Assembly: GCF_003003095.1 (NCBI RefSeq)
Contig: NZ_PVTT01000002.1
Span: forward strand, 310,001-374,000
Direction: 5' to 3'
Length of the DNA stretch: 64,000 nt
Origin: Hasllibacter halocynthiae
GTDB lineage: Bacteria > Pseudomonadota > Alphaproteobacteria > Rhodobacterales > Rhodobacteraceae
Shown: piece after piece, positions 27,155-35,667 of the stretch
Layout: every line of letters starts with the position of its first letter
How positions within the stretch are numbered: position 1 is the first letter of the stretch
Translations under genes and position numbers: made by a program
The notes under the pieces: model-generated
The model's input: only the letters and a program-made list of their open reading frames with translations
Databases searched by the model: none
What the model was told of the DNA's origin: nothing

Positions 27155-28654
27155 ATGCGCATCGCCGTCCTGCTCGCCCTCGTTCCGCTCGCCGCCCTCG
27201 CGCAGGAGGCCGAGCCGCATCTCGACGTCGTGCCCCGCACGCCGGCCGAGGCCGCGCGCGTGGCCGCCGTCACCGCGCCCGCGGCCGCCTTCGACGCGCC
27301 CGAACGGTTCGAGGCCAACGGCGGCGGCGCGGGCACCGTGCGGCGGCGGGGGGACGCCCAGGCCTTCTCGCTGCCGCAGGCCAACCTCTCCTTCGAGCAG
27401 GAGGCGGAGTTCGCGGTGGGCAACGGCCTCTTCGAGCGGCTCTGGGTCGCGGCGCCGGCCTCGACGATCGCCTCGGACGGGCTGGGGCCGATGTTCAACA
27501 TGCGGTCGTGCCAGGACTGCCACCTGAAGGACGGGCGGGGCCACGCGCCGGCGGGGCCGGGGGACGACGCCGGAAGCCTCGTCGTGCGCCTCGGCGTGCC
27601 GGAGCCCGACCCCTCGGGGCTGTCGCGCTACCTCGGCGCGGGCGCGGACCCGGCCTACGGGCACCAGCTCTCGGACCGCTCGCTCCCGGGCGTTCCGGCC
27701 GAGGGGCGCGTCGCCGTCGAGTGGGAGACGGCGCAGAGCGTCCCCCTGGCGGGGACCGGCCCCGTCCCGCTGCGCCGCCCGCGGTGGTCGCTGGAGGGGC
27801 TGGCCTACGGGTCCCTGGGCCCCGCCACCGCCATCAGCCCGCGCGTCGCCCCCGCCATGATCGGGCTGGGCCTCGTCGAGGCGATTCCGGCGGCCGACAT
27901 CCTGGCCGGCGCGGATCCGCAGGACGCGGACGGGGACGGCATCTCCGGGCGGCCCAACGTCGTCTGGTCGCCGGAATACGCAACGGAGATGCTGGGCCGC
28001 TTCGGGGTGCGCGCCACCACGCCCACGCTGCGCCAGCAGGCGGCGGACGCGTTCAACGCCGACATGGGCCTCGCCTCGCCCCTTCGGCCGGACCCCTGGG
28101 GCGACTGCACGGAGGCGCAGTCCGCCTGCCGCGCGGCCTTCCACGGGATGGACGCGGCGCAGGGCGGGTTCGAGGTGTCGGGCGAGGCGCTGGACCGCGT
28201 GACGTTCTACTCCTCCACGCTGGGGGTGCCGCGCCGGGCGGCCCCGGGCGGGGCGGAGGTCCTCGCCGGCAAGGCGGCGTTCATGGAGGCGGGGTGCGCC
28301 TCCTGCCACAGGCCGAAATTCGTCACCCACCGCCTGCGGGGGCGGCCCGAGCATTCCTTCCAGCTGATCTGGCCCTATTCGGACTTCCTCCTCCACGACA
28401 TGGGCGAGGGGCTGGCCGACGGGCTGCCCGCCGGGGACGCGCAGGGCGCGGAATGGCGGACCGCGCCGCTCTGGGGCCTGGGGCTGGTGCGCCAGGTCTC
28501 GCCCGAGGCGGGGTTCCTGCACGACGGGCGCGCCCGCACGCCGGAGGAGGCGATCCTCTGGCATGGCGGCGAGGGGGCGGCCGCCCGCGACGCCTACGCC
28601 GCGATGCCGCCCGGACGCCGCGCCGCCCTTCTCGCCTTCCTGGAGTCCCTCTGA
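27155..28654 (+). CDS. Di-heme oxidoreductase (DUF1111 / thiol oxidoreductase-like)
   Basis: A 499-aa exported c-type cytochrome with a signal peptide at residues 1-16. Two haem-binding motifs are present, CQDCH (C119-H123) and CASCH (C381-H385). The family core includes GNGLFERLW, GLGPMFNMRSC and TPALWG-like TAPLWGLGLV. The family (COG3488) is often called thiol oxidoreductase, but no thiol activity is proven; beside imelysins it may handle ferrous or ferric iron redox in the periplasm (inference). ATG 27155 with GGAGGAG upstream. The stop overlaps the next start by 1 nt. Confidence 0.9.
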   Translation: MRIAVLLALVPLAALAQEAEPHLDVVPRTPAEAARVAAVTAPAAAFDAPERFEANGGGAGTVRRRGDAQAFSLPQANLSFEQEAEFAVGNGLFERLWVAAPASTIASDGLGPMFNMRSCQDCHLKDGRGHAPAGPGDDAGSLVVRLGVPEPDPSGLSRYLGAGADPAYGHQLSDRSLPGVPAEGRVAVEWETAQSVPLAGTGPVPLRRPRWSLEGLAYGSLGPATAISPRVAPAMIGLGLVEAIPAADILAGADPQDADGDGISGRPNVVWSPEYATEMLGRFGVRATTPTLRQQAADAFNADMGLASPLRPDPWGDCTEAQSACRAAFHGMDAAQGGFEVSGEALDRVTFYSSTLGVPRRAAPGGAEVLAGKAAFMEAGCASCHRPKFVTHRLRGRPEHSFQLIWPYSDFLLHDMGEGLADGLPAGDAQGAEWRTAPLWGLGLVRQVSPEAGFLHDGRARTPEEAILWHGGEGAAARDAYAAMPPGRRAALLAFLESL

Positions 28655-29607
28655 TGCGCCTCGCCCTCGCCCTCGCCCTTCTCGCGGCCCCGGCCGCCCC
28701 CGCCCCCGCGGACGTGGACGCCGCGCTGGAGGGGCACGTGCTGCCCCGGATCGCGGCGCTGGCCGATGCCGCGGAGGCGCTGTCGGACGCGGCCGCGGAG
28801 GGATGCGAGGGTCTGGAGGGGCCGTTCCGGGACGCGGCCGAGGCGTGGGCGGGCGCCTCGCACCTGACCCTGGGCCCCCTGGAGGAGGGGGGGCGCCTGC
28901 GGATCGTGCACTTCTGGCCGGACGGGCGGGACGCGACCGCGCGGGGCCTGCGCCTCCTGCGGGAGGGGGGCGAGGGCGCCTGGACCCCCGAGGGGATCGC
29001 CCGCGCCTCGGCCGCGGCGCGGGGCCTCGCGGGGCTGGAGCGGCTGATCTTCGAGGACGGTGGCGAGCCCTGCGCGCTGACCGCGGCGCTGGCGGCGGAT
29101 CTCGCCGCGCTGACCGGGGCCGTGGATGCCGGATGGGATGGGTTCGCCGCCCTCATGCGCGCCGCCGGCGAGCCGGGGAACGCGCGCTTCCTCGCCCCCG
29201 GGGAGGCGGAGGCCGCGCTCTACACCGCGCTGGTCGGAGGGCTGGAGTTCACGGCCGAGCAGCGGCTGGGGCGGCCCTTGGGCACCTTCGACGCGCCCCG
29301 GCCCCTGCGCGCGGAGATGCGCCGGTCGGAGCGCTCGCTGCCCAACGTCGCCGCCGCGCTTCGCGCCCTGCGGGAGCTGGCGGCGCTGCTCGCGGACGCG
29401 CCGGAGACGGACGCCGCCTTCGCACGGGCGATCGCGCTGGCGGACGGGCTGGAGGACCCGGCCCTCGCCGGCGTCGCCGAACCCTCGGAGCGGCTTCGGG
29501 TCGAGGCGCTGCAGACGGCCGTGCGCGAGGTCTGGCGCACGGCCGAGGAGGAGATCGGCGCCGCCCTGGACGTTCCGGCGGGCTTCAACGCCCTGGACGG
29601 CGACTGA
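28654..29607 (+). CDS. Second imelysin-family protein
   Basis: A 317-aa imelysin-type protein with a signal peptide (residues 1-20, ending PAPADVD). It is shorter than the first copy. In place of GxHxxE it carries GLAGLERLIF, so the His of the metal motif is replaced while the Glu is kept; metal binding may therefore differ. The helical imelysin fold is supported by AEAWAGASHLTLGP and EFTAEQRLGRPLG. It overlaps the genes on both sides by 1 nt. Confidence 0.85.
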   Translation: MRLALALALLAAPAAPAPADVDAALEGHVLPRIAALADAAEALSDAAAEGCEGLEGPFRDAAEAWAGASHLTLGPLEEGGRLRIVHFWPDGRDATARGLRLLREGGEGAWTPEGIARASAAARGLAGLERLIFEDGGEPCALTAALAADLAALTGAVDAGWDGFAALMRAAGEPGNARFLAPGEAEAALYTALVGGLEFTAEQRLGRPLGTFDAPRPLRAEMRRSERSLPNVAAALRALRELAALLADAPETDAAFARAIALADGLEDPALAGVAEPSERLRVEALQTAVREVWRTAEEEIGAALDVPAGFNALDGD

Positions 29608-30668
29608 TGCGCCGCCGGGCCTTCCTGGCCGGCGCGGCCGCGGCGTCCGCGATCCCCGCCGCCGCCTGGGCCGAGGTCGGCGCGCCGGCCTTCCTCGCCG
29701 CCGCGCGCGAGCCTTCGGGGGCCTTCGCGCTGATCGGCCTGGGCCCCGAGGGCGGGGAGGCGTTCCGCGTCCCCCTTCCCGCGCGGGGCCATGCCGCCGC
29801 CGCGCACCCCTTGCGCGCCGAGGCGGTCGCCTTCGCGCGGCGGCCGGGAACCTTCGCGCTGGTCCTCGACTGCCGGACGGGCGCCGTGCGCCGCCGCCTC
29901 GAGGCGCCGGAGGGGCGGCACTTCTACGGGCACGGGGCCTATCTGGGCGGCGGCACGGTACTCGCGACGACCGAGAACGACTTCGCCGCCGGCGAGGGGG
30001 TGCTGGGCCTCTGGGACGCCCACGGGGGCTATCGCCGCATGGGCGAGTGGCGCACGGGCGGGACCGGCCCGCACGAGGTGGTGCGCCTGCCGGGAACGGA
30101 GGTCCTGGCGGTCGCGAACGGCGGCATCCGCACCCATCCCGCCACCGGGCGGCGGAAGCTGAACCTCGCCGTCATGCGCCCGAACCTAGCCTTCCTGCGG
30201 GACGGTGCGGCCGAGGAGGTGGTCGAGTTGGGCGAGGGCATGCGCCTCGCTTCGATACGGCATCTCGCGGCGCGCCGCGACGGCACCGTGGCGATGGCGC
30301 TGCAATGGCAGGGCGAGGAGGGGGAGGCGCGCGCCCTCCTCGCGCTCCACCGCCGGGGCGGCGGCGCGCCGCGGCTGCTGGAGGATCCCGCGACGCAGGG
30401 GGCGATGCGGGGCTACGGGGGGTCGGTGGCCTTCTCGGGGGACGGTGCGCGGGTCGCCGTCACCGGGCCGCGCGGCGGGCTCGCGCAGGTCTTCCCCGTG
30501 GCGGGCGGCCCGGCGGGGATCGTGCGCCGCCCGGATATCTGCGGCGTGGCGCCGGCGGGGGCGGGGCTGGCCTTCACCGACGGGCGGGGCGGCATCCTGC
30601 ACCCGGGCGGCGCGCGCCGGGCCGGGGTCGCCTGGGACAACCACCTCGTCCCGGTCGGCCCGGGCTAG
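29607..30668 (+). CDS. DUF1513 beta-propeller-like periplasmic protein
   Basis: A 353-aa protein with a short Arg-rich N-terminus and hydrophobic leader (MRRRAFLAGAAAASAIPAAAWA), which resembles a Tat signal without a strict twin-Arg consensus. The rest has repeating blade-like segments (GHGAYLGGGTVLATTENDF, GPHEVVRLPG and others) as in DUF1513 proteins, which recurrently accompany imelysin and di-heme genes. Its role is unknown. It is the last gene of the four-gene operon, and its TAG lies in a CTAG shared with the convergent gene. Confidence 0.87.
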   Translation: MRRRAFLAGAAAASAIPAAAWAEVGAPAFLAAAREPSGAFALIGLGPEGGEAFRVPLPARGHAAAAHPLRAEAVAFARRPGTFALVLDCRTGAVRRRLEAPEGRHFYGHGAYLGGGTVLATTENDFAAGEGVLGLWDAHGGYRRMGEWRTGGTGPHEVVRLPGTEVLAVANGGIRTHPATGRRKLNLAVMRPNLAFLRDGAAEEVVELGEGMRLASIRHLAARRDGTVAMALQWQGEEGEARALLALHRRGGGAPRLLEDPATQGAMRGYGGSVAFSGDGARVAVTGPRGGLAQVFPVAGGPAGIVRRPDICGVAPAGAGLAFTDGRGGILHPGGARRAGVAWDNHLVPVGPG

Positions 30669-31177
30669 CCCCCGGGGAAAGGGGCCGGACGGCCGGGCGC
30701 GGCCGCCCCGCGCGGCGGCAGGTGGCCGGCGAGCACGGCCATGGCCCGCAGGAAGGCCGCGTGATCGGCGCCCTCGCACAGGATCACGGCATGGCCGGAC
30801 GCCCTTTCGTGCGCCCGCTCGCGCATCGCCGCGAGCGCGCCGAGCCAGGCCTTCTCGTGCCGGGTGATGCGGCGGGCGCAGTCCGGGCAGCAAGGGTCGT
30901 TGAACCGGAAGGTCGAGGCCCGCGCCTGCCGCATGGCCTGCACCGCCGCCACCGCGGCGACCGCCAGGCCGGGGGCGCGGTCGTGGTCGAACGCGGCCAG
31001 CGCCGCCCCTATCCCGCCGATCCAGGACTGCGTCCCGGGCATCGCGAAGCTGCGGAAGTAGTGCCGCGCGATCGTCAGCACGTCCCGTTCGGCGGCGTCG
31101 AAGGAAAGCGCGTCCAGGGGTTCGGACCGATGGCCCGCACAGGCGGCCGCCCGGGGCGGGGTGGCTGATTGGTTCAC
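30665..31177 (-). CDS. Hypothetical protein with a Cys pair, beside the iron operon
   Basis: A 170-aa cytoplasmic protein that I do not recognise. It is mostly helical by composition, with a metal- or redox-like cluster NDPCCPDCARRITRHE in the middle and a C-terminal segment (GHAVILCEGADHAAFLRAM). A possible Iron-Rhodo-box lies upstream (31245-31259). Its position next to the imelysin operon and that box suggest an iron-responsive gene (inference). ATG 31177. Confidence 0.65.
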   Translation of the reverse strand: MNQSATPPRAAACAGHRSEPLDALSFDAAERDVLTIARHYFRSFAMPGTQSWIGGIGAALAAFDHDRAPGLAVAAVAAVQAMRQARASTFRFNDPCCPDCARRITRHEKAWLGALAAMRERAHERASGHAVILCEGADHAAFLRAMAVLAGHLPPRGAAAPGRPAPFPGG

Positions 31178-31244
31178 TGGGGGCCCTTTCCGTCGGCGGC
31201 GAGAGGCTGGCGACCGGCTTGCCCTGACACCCTGCTGCCATACC

Positions 31245-31259
31245 TGACTTATTCGGTCA
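31245..31259 (-). promoter_or_regulatory. Candidate Iron-Rhodo-box
   Basis: TGA-CTTATTCGG-TCA matches the TGA-N9-TCA form described for IscR/RirA-type iron control in Rhodobacterales. It lies in one of the few AT-containing patches of this intergenic region, 68 nt upstream of the minus-strand 170-aa gene. The motif is short enough to occur by chance. Confidence 0.4.
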
Positions 31260-31321
31260 ACAATGGACGGACCGGAACGGGCGGGTTGCAGCGAACGGGC
31301 GGCGATGCGGGGCGACCCGCG

Positions 31322-32224
31322 CTATTCCGCGGCTTCCCGCCGGTCGCCGTCCTGCCCCTCGCGGCCGAGGGCGAGCGGCTCCTTGAAGGTGAGGGTCCGG
31401 TAGGGAAAGGGGATCTCGATGCCGGACTCGTCGAGGGCCCGCTTGATGGCGGCGACCACCTGATCGCGCGAGGAGCGGATGTCGAGCGGGGTCGACCCGG
31501 TCCACCACGCGACCTCGAAGTCGATCGAGGAGGAGGCGAACGCCTTGGCGAAGACCTGCACGTCGTGGACGTCGTCGCGCACCGAGTCCACCGCCCGGAT
31601 GGCGTCGGCGATCACCTCGCGCGCGGCGTCCACGTCCTCGCCGTAGGCGACGCCGACGGTGATGGCGGCGCGGCGCAGGTCGCGGTCGGTGCGCACCACG
31701 ACGGGATTGTGGAAGAGGTCGTGGTTCGGGACCACCACGAGCTGCCCGTCCGTCTGGCGCAGGCGGGTGTCGCGGATGGTGATCCGCTCGATCTGCCCCT
31801 CGACCGAGTCGCACTCGACGAAGTCGCCGATCTTGAACGGCTCGCGCAGGAGGATGAGGATCCCGGCGAGGAAGTTCTCGAACGTCTCCTTGAAGGCGAA
31901 GCCGATCGCCACCGACCCGAGGCCGAGCGTGGCCAGCGCCGAGCCGGGGGTGATGGACGGAAAGACGATCGTCAGCGCGACGAGGCCGAACACCAGCCAG
32001 ACCCCCACCGACAGGAGGAGCTGAAGGACCTCGACGAGGTTGGGCCGCAGCCGGCGCCCGAGGCGCGCGATGACGGAGCGCCCGATGGCGACCGCGAGCA
32101 CCGCAAGCGCGAGGACCACGAGGGCCACGCCGATGCGGGGCAGCGCCTCGACGAGACCGGCCGACCAGCCCTGCAGCTGGACGAGCAGCGTCGCCGCCAC
32201 GTCGCCGGCGTTGTCCTCCTCCAT
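31322..32224 (-). CDS. Small-conductance mechanosensitive channel (MscS family)
   Basis: A 300-aa MscS-type channel that opens under membrane tension and releases solutes on osmotic downshock. Hydrophobic segments lie at about 25-45 and 65-85. The pore helix TM3 is in ATLGLGSVAIGFAFKETFENFLAG, followed by the beta domain GDFVECDSVEGQIERITIRDTRL and the C-terminal alpha/beta domain. ATG 32224. An exact EcfG-type promoter lies 27 nt upstream, so the gene is probably part of the general stress regulon. Confidence 0.92.
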   Translation of the reverse strand: MEEDNAGDVAATLLVQLQGWSAGLVEALPRIGVALVVLALAVLAVAIGRSVIARLGRRLRPNLVEVLQLLLSVGVWLVFGLVALTIVFPSITPGSALATLGLGSVAIGFAFKETFENFLAGILILLREPFKIGDFVECDSVEGQIERITIRDTRLRQTDGQLVVVPNHDLFHNPVVVRTDRDLRRAAITVGVAYGEDVDAAREVIADAIRAVDSVRDDVHDVQVFAKAFASSSIDFEVAWWTGSTPLDIRSSRDQVVAAIKRALDESGIEIPFPYRTLTFKEPLALGREGQDGDRREAAE

Positions 32225-32250
32225 GGGACGCCTCCCTCCGTCGAATGGCG

Positions 32251-32276
32251 AACGGGCGCGCGGCGGGCTAGGTTCC
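32251..32276 (-). promoter_or_regulatory. EcfG-type promoter of mscS
   Basis: Read on the minus strand: GGAAC (32276-32272), 17 nt, CGTT (32254-32251). This matches the alphaproteobacterial EcfG consensus GGAAC-N16/17-CGTT exactly and points at the mscS ATG 27 nt away. Confidence 0.7.
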
Positions 32277-32330
32277 GGGGAACCCCGGCGGCGCAGCGCG
32301 CTTGGGAAGCATCACCGCGAAGGGCATCCC

Positions 32331-33317
32331 ATGGCAGATCACAGCGAGGCGCTGACCGAGGAAGGCGAGGAGCACGCGCGCGAGGTGCGCGACGAGATGG
32401 AGGACCGCTCGATCGAGAACGCGGCGGGCCTCAGCTCCAAGATGATCTACGAGGTGATCCGCCGCTCGGGCGAGGAGGAGCTGGCCCGGCCCATCTCCGG
32501 CCTCGTCTGGTCGGGGATCGCGGCGGGGCTCCTCATATCCTTCTCCGTCCTGGGGGAGGCGATCTTCCGCACCTACCTGCCGGCCGCCGAGTGGACCTAC
32601 CTTCTGGAGAATCTCGGCTACAGCCTGGGGTTCATGCTGGTCATCATGGGCCGGATGCAGCTGTTCACCGAGAACACGATCACCACCGTGCTGCCCTTCA
32701 TGATCAAGCCCACCTGGGCGGCCGCGCTCGACGTGCTGCGCCTGTGGGCGATCGTTCTGGGGGCCAACCTCGTCGGCGCCTTCATGGCGGCCGCGCTGTT
32801 CCATTCGGGCGCCATCGCGCCCGAGCTGCACCCCGCCATCCACGACCTCAGCGTCCACGCGACCCACATGGGCGCGCTCGACGGCTTCCTGCGGGGCGTG
32901 CCGGCCGGGATCCTGATCGCGGCGATCGTGTGGATGATGCCGCAGGCGGAGGATGCCAAGTTCTTCATCATCATCGTCTTCACGTGGCTGATCGCGGCGG
33001 GGGACTTCACCCACATCGTGGCGGGCAGCGTCGAGATGGGCTATCTGCTGCTCGCAGGCGAGCTCGGCATCGGGCTGGCCGTCTTCGGGTTCTTCCTGCC
33101 GGTCCTGATGGGCAACGTGGTGGGCGGGACGGCGGTGTTCAGCGTGATGGCCTGGGGACAGGTCAAGGACGAGATCCGCATGACGGAGGCGCGCCGCGCC
33201 CGCGACAGGCGCATGGCGGAGCTGCGCGAGCACTACAGCGCACGGCGGAACGCCAGCAAGTCGGCGCGCGTTGAGCAGCGTCAGGGATCGGTGTCCGGAA
33301 CGTCTCCGGGCGAGTGA
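32331..33317 (+). CDS. Formate/nitrite transporter (FNT) family channel
   Basis: A 328-aa FNT-family membrane protein, closest in layout to YfdC-type members with a long acidic N-terminal extension (about 1-55) and a basic C-terminal tail. Six hydrophobic segments are visible. The family loop is represented by MGRMQLFTENT and the second half by WLIAAGDFTHIVAGS. The transported anion is not predictable. ATG 32331 with AAGGG 7 nt upstream. otsB follows after 31 nt, so the three genes FNT-otsB-otsA probably form one operon. Confidence 0.85.
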   Translation: MADHSEALTEEGEEHAREVRDEMEDRSIENAAGLSSKMIYEVIRRSGEEELARPISGLVWSGIAAGLLISFSVLGEAIFRTYLPAAEWTYLLENLGYSLGFMLVIMGRMQLFTENTITTVLPFMIKPTWAAALDVLRLWAIVLGANLVGAFMAAALFHSGAIAPELHPAIHDLSVHATHMGALDGFLRGVPAGILIAAIVWMMPQAEDAKFFIIIVFTWLIAAGDFTHIVAGSVEMGYLLLAGELGIGLAVFGFFLPVLMGNVVGGTAVFSVMAWGQVKDEIRMTEARRARDRRMAELREHYSARRNASKSARVEQRQGSVSGTSPGE

Positions 33318-33348
33318 CGCGGCTGCGGGCCGCGCCCGCGGGAGAGGG

Positions 33349-34158
33349 ATGATGTTCTACGAGATGATCGGTTTCGCCGCTGACGGACCCGGCCCCGAGC
33401 TGGACTGCCTGCCGAGGTTCCGGACCGAGGAGGCCGCTTTCTTCCTCGACTTCGACGGGGTGCTCGTCGACCTCGCCGAGACGCCGGACGGCATCGACGT
33501 GCCAGGCCACCTCGGCCCGATGCTGGGCGAGCTGCATGCCAAGGCGGGCGGGGCTGTGGCCATCGCGTCGGGCCGGGCGGTCGCGGACATCCGCCGCTGG
33601 CTGCCGGACTTTCCCGGCGTGATCGTCGGCAGCCATGGCGGCGAGATCGACCGCGGGCAGGGCCCTGAGGCGACCGTCTCGCCCGATCCGGGCGTCGTCG
33701 CGGCGCTGCAGAAGATGGTCGAGGGGTTCGCCACCTCGAACGAGGCCTACATCGCCGAGCCGAAGCCCACGGGCGTCGTGCTGCACTTCCGCCGCAACCC
33801 CGAGTTGAGGGGCGCGGCCTGGAACATGCTGGAGAACGCGCTCTCGCAGTTCGAAGGGTTCCACATTCATCACAGCAAGATGGCCTTCGAGGTCCGCCCG
33901 GACGGCGTCGGGAAGGAGAACGCGATCCAGGCCCTCATGGAGGAGGAGCCGTTCGCGGGGCGGCTGCCCGTGGTCTTCGGCGACGACGTGACGGACGAGC
34001 CGGCCCTGGCCTGGGCGAAGGAACGGGGCGGGGTCGCGGTGAAGGTGGGCGAGGGCCAGTCGGCCGCCGGCTGCCGGCTGGAGAGCCCGGAGGTCGTGCA
34101 TAGGGCGCTGGCGCGCCAGATCGCCGGCCGTGCGCAGGAGCCCGCCGGCGCCGCCTGA
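33349..34158 (+). CDS. otsB: Trehalose-6-phosphate phosphatase OtsB
   Basis: A HAD phosphatase that releases trehalose from trehalose-6-phosphate. The 269-aa protein has nucleophile motif FFLDFDGVLVDL (D34, D36), motif II with SGR (AIASGRAVADI), and metal motif VVFGDDVTDEPAL. Two adjacent ATGs (33349, 33352) follow a GGAGAGG; spacing slightly favours the second. It is paired with otsA 55 nt downstream. Trehalose is an osmo- and desiccation protectant, fitting the neighbouring mscS. Confidence 0.92.
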   Translation: MMFYEMIGFAADGPGPELDCLPRFRTEEAAFFLDFDGVLVDLAETPDGIDVPGHLGPMLGELHAKAGGAVAIASGRAVADIRRWLPDFPGVIVGSHGGEIDRGQGPEATVSPDPGVVAALQKMVEGFATSNEAYIAEPKPTGVVLHFRRNPELRGAAWNMLENALSQFEGFHIHHSKMAFEVRPDGVGKENAIQALMEEEPFAGRLPVVFGDDVTDEPALAWAKERGGVAVKVGEGQSAAGCRLESPEVVHRALARQIAGRAQEPAGAA

Positions 34159-34213
34159 GGATCGGCCCTGCCCTTCCCGCGCCCGCCCTCTCCCTGCTAA
34201 CGGAACCCCTCCC

Positions 34214-35575
34214 ATGTCGCGCCTCGTCGTCGTCTCGAACCGCCTTCCGCTGGGGGACAACCCCTCCGGCGGGCTGGTGGTCGCGCTGGAGGAGGCGCTG
34301 TCGGGCGGCGGCGTCTGGGTCGGCAACTCGGGCACGCCCGTCGACGCGGTGGAGGAGCGGCTGACCCCGCATCCCGGGGCGGCCTTCGACCGGCTGAGCT
34401 TCGACGTCACCCACGAGGAGCACGAGAACTACTATGCGGGGTTCGCCAACTCCGTGCTCTGGCCGCTCTGCCACGGGCGGGTGGACCTGATGCGGATGCG
34501 GCCCGACTATCCCAGCGCCTACAGGCGGGTGAACCGGCGGATCGCGCGCCTCATCGCGGGCATCGTCGAGCCGGAGGACCGCATCTGGGTCCACGACTAC
34601 CACCACCTGCCCCTCGCCTACGAGTTGCGCCAGCTGGGCGTTTCGAACCCGGTCGCCTTCTTCCTCCATATCCCGTTCCCGGGCCCGATGGCCTTCCAGG
34701 CGCTGCCCAACAGCGCCGAGACGGCGCGCTGGATCGCGGCCTTCGACCTCTTCGGGCTGCAGTCGATGCGCGACGTCTCCGCCTGCCTCGAGGCGTTCCG
34801 CACGGTGCCGGAGGCGTCCATCCTGCTGAACGGGCGGATGGCGCTGCGCGGCGAGGAGGTGCGGGTCGCGTCCTACCCGATCGGCATCGACGTGGAGGAG
34901 TTCGCCCGCACCGCGGCCGCCGCGCCGCCGCGGGACACCGAAGGGCGCGCCACGGTGATCGGGGTGGACCGGCTGGACTACTCCAAGGGCCTGCCCCAGC
35001 GGTTCCGGGCGTTCGGCACGCTCCTCGACCGGCGGCCGGACCTTCATGGCAAGGTCGAGCTGCTGCAGATCGCGCCGCCCACCCGCGAGGAGGTCGAGGC
35101 CTACCGCGAGATCCGCGAGGAGCTGGAGCGCATGACCGGCGCGATCAACGGCGCCCATGCCGACCTCGACTGGACGCCGATCCGCTACATCCACCGGCCC
35201 GTGCCGCGCGACCGCCTCGCCGGGCTCTACCGGGCGGCCTATGTGGGGCTGGTCACGCCGCTGGCGGACGGGATGAACCTCGTCGCGAAGGAGTACATGG
35301 CCGCGCAGGACCCGAAGGACCCGGGCGTGCTGATCCTGTCGAAGTTCGCCGGCGCGGCCGAGCAGATGCCCGAGGCGCTGATCGTGAACCCTCATGACGG
35401 CGAGGACATGGTCCAGGCGATGGTCACCGCGCTCTGGATGCCGCTGGGCGAGCGGCGCGAGCGGCACGGCGCGATCATGAAGGGGATGCGGGCGCGCGAC
35501 GTGCACTGGTGGCGCCGCGCGATCCTGGCCGATCTCGAGCGCGTCGCCCAGGGCGATGCGCCGAAGGCCGCCTGA
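34214..35575 (+). CDS. otsA: Trehalose-6-phosphate synthase OtsA
   Basis: A GT20 glycosyltransferase joining UDP-glucose and glucose-6-phosphate. The 453-aa protein carries the N-terminal VVVSNRLPLG loop, WVHDYHHLPLAYELR, FFLHIPFPG, the nucleotide-sugar motif GVDRLDYSKGLPQR and the C-terminal PLADGMNLVAKEYMAAQ. ATG 34214. The next gene, tamA, begins 92 nt later without sharing function. Confidence 0.94.
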   Translation: MSRLVVVSNRLPLGDNPSGGLVVALEEALSGGGVWVGNSGTPVDAVEERLTPHPGAAFDRLSFDVTHEEHENYYAGFANSVLWPLCHGRVDLMRMRPDYPSAYRRVNRRIARLIAGIVEPEDRIWVHDYHHLPLAYELRQLGVSNPVAFFLHIPFPGPMAFQALPNSAETARWIAAFDLFGLQSMRDVSACLEAFRTVPEASILLNGRMALRGEEVRVASYPIGIDVEEFARTAAAAPPRDTEGRATVIGVDRLDYSKGLPQRFRAFGTLLDRRPDLHGKVELLQIAPPTREEVEAYREIREELERMTGAINGAHADLDWTPIRYIHRPVPRDRLAGLYRAAYVGLVTPLADGMNLVAKEYMAAQDPKDPGVLILSKFAGAAEQMPEALIVNPHDGEDMVQAMVTALWMPLGERRERHGAIMKGMRARDVHWWRRAILADLERVAQGDAPKAA

Positions 35576-35667
35576 GGGCAGAAAGGCTTTCGCATCTGCG
35601 ACATTTCCCGTTGTGGGGGCACGCGCGATCGGCGCAAGATGGGGCGGCGCGCACGGAGGGGGCTGCA

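Noticed and set aside
32279-32303. GGAAC upstream of the FNT-otsB-otsA operon as an EcfG promoter
   Set aside because: At 15-17 nt the downstream element reads CGCT, GCTT or CTTG; none is an acceptable CGTT, so it was not listed.
34200-34230. GGAAC just before otsA
   Set aside because: It overlaps the ribosome-binding region and has no -10 element at the right distance.
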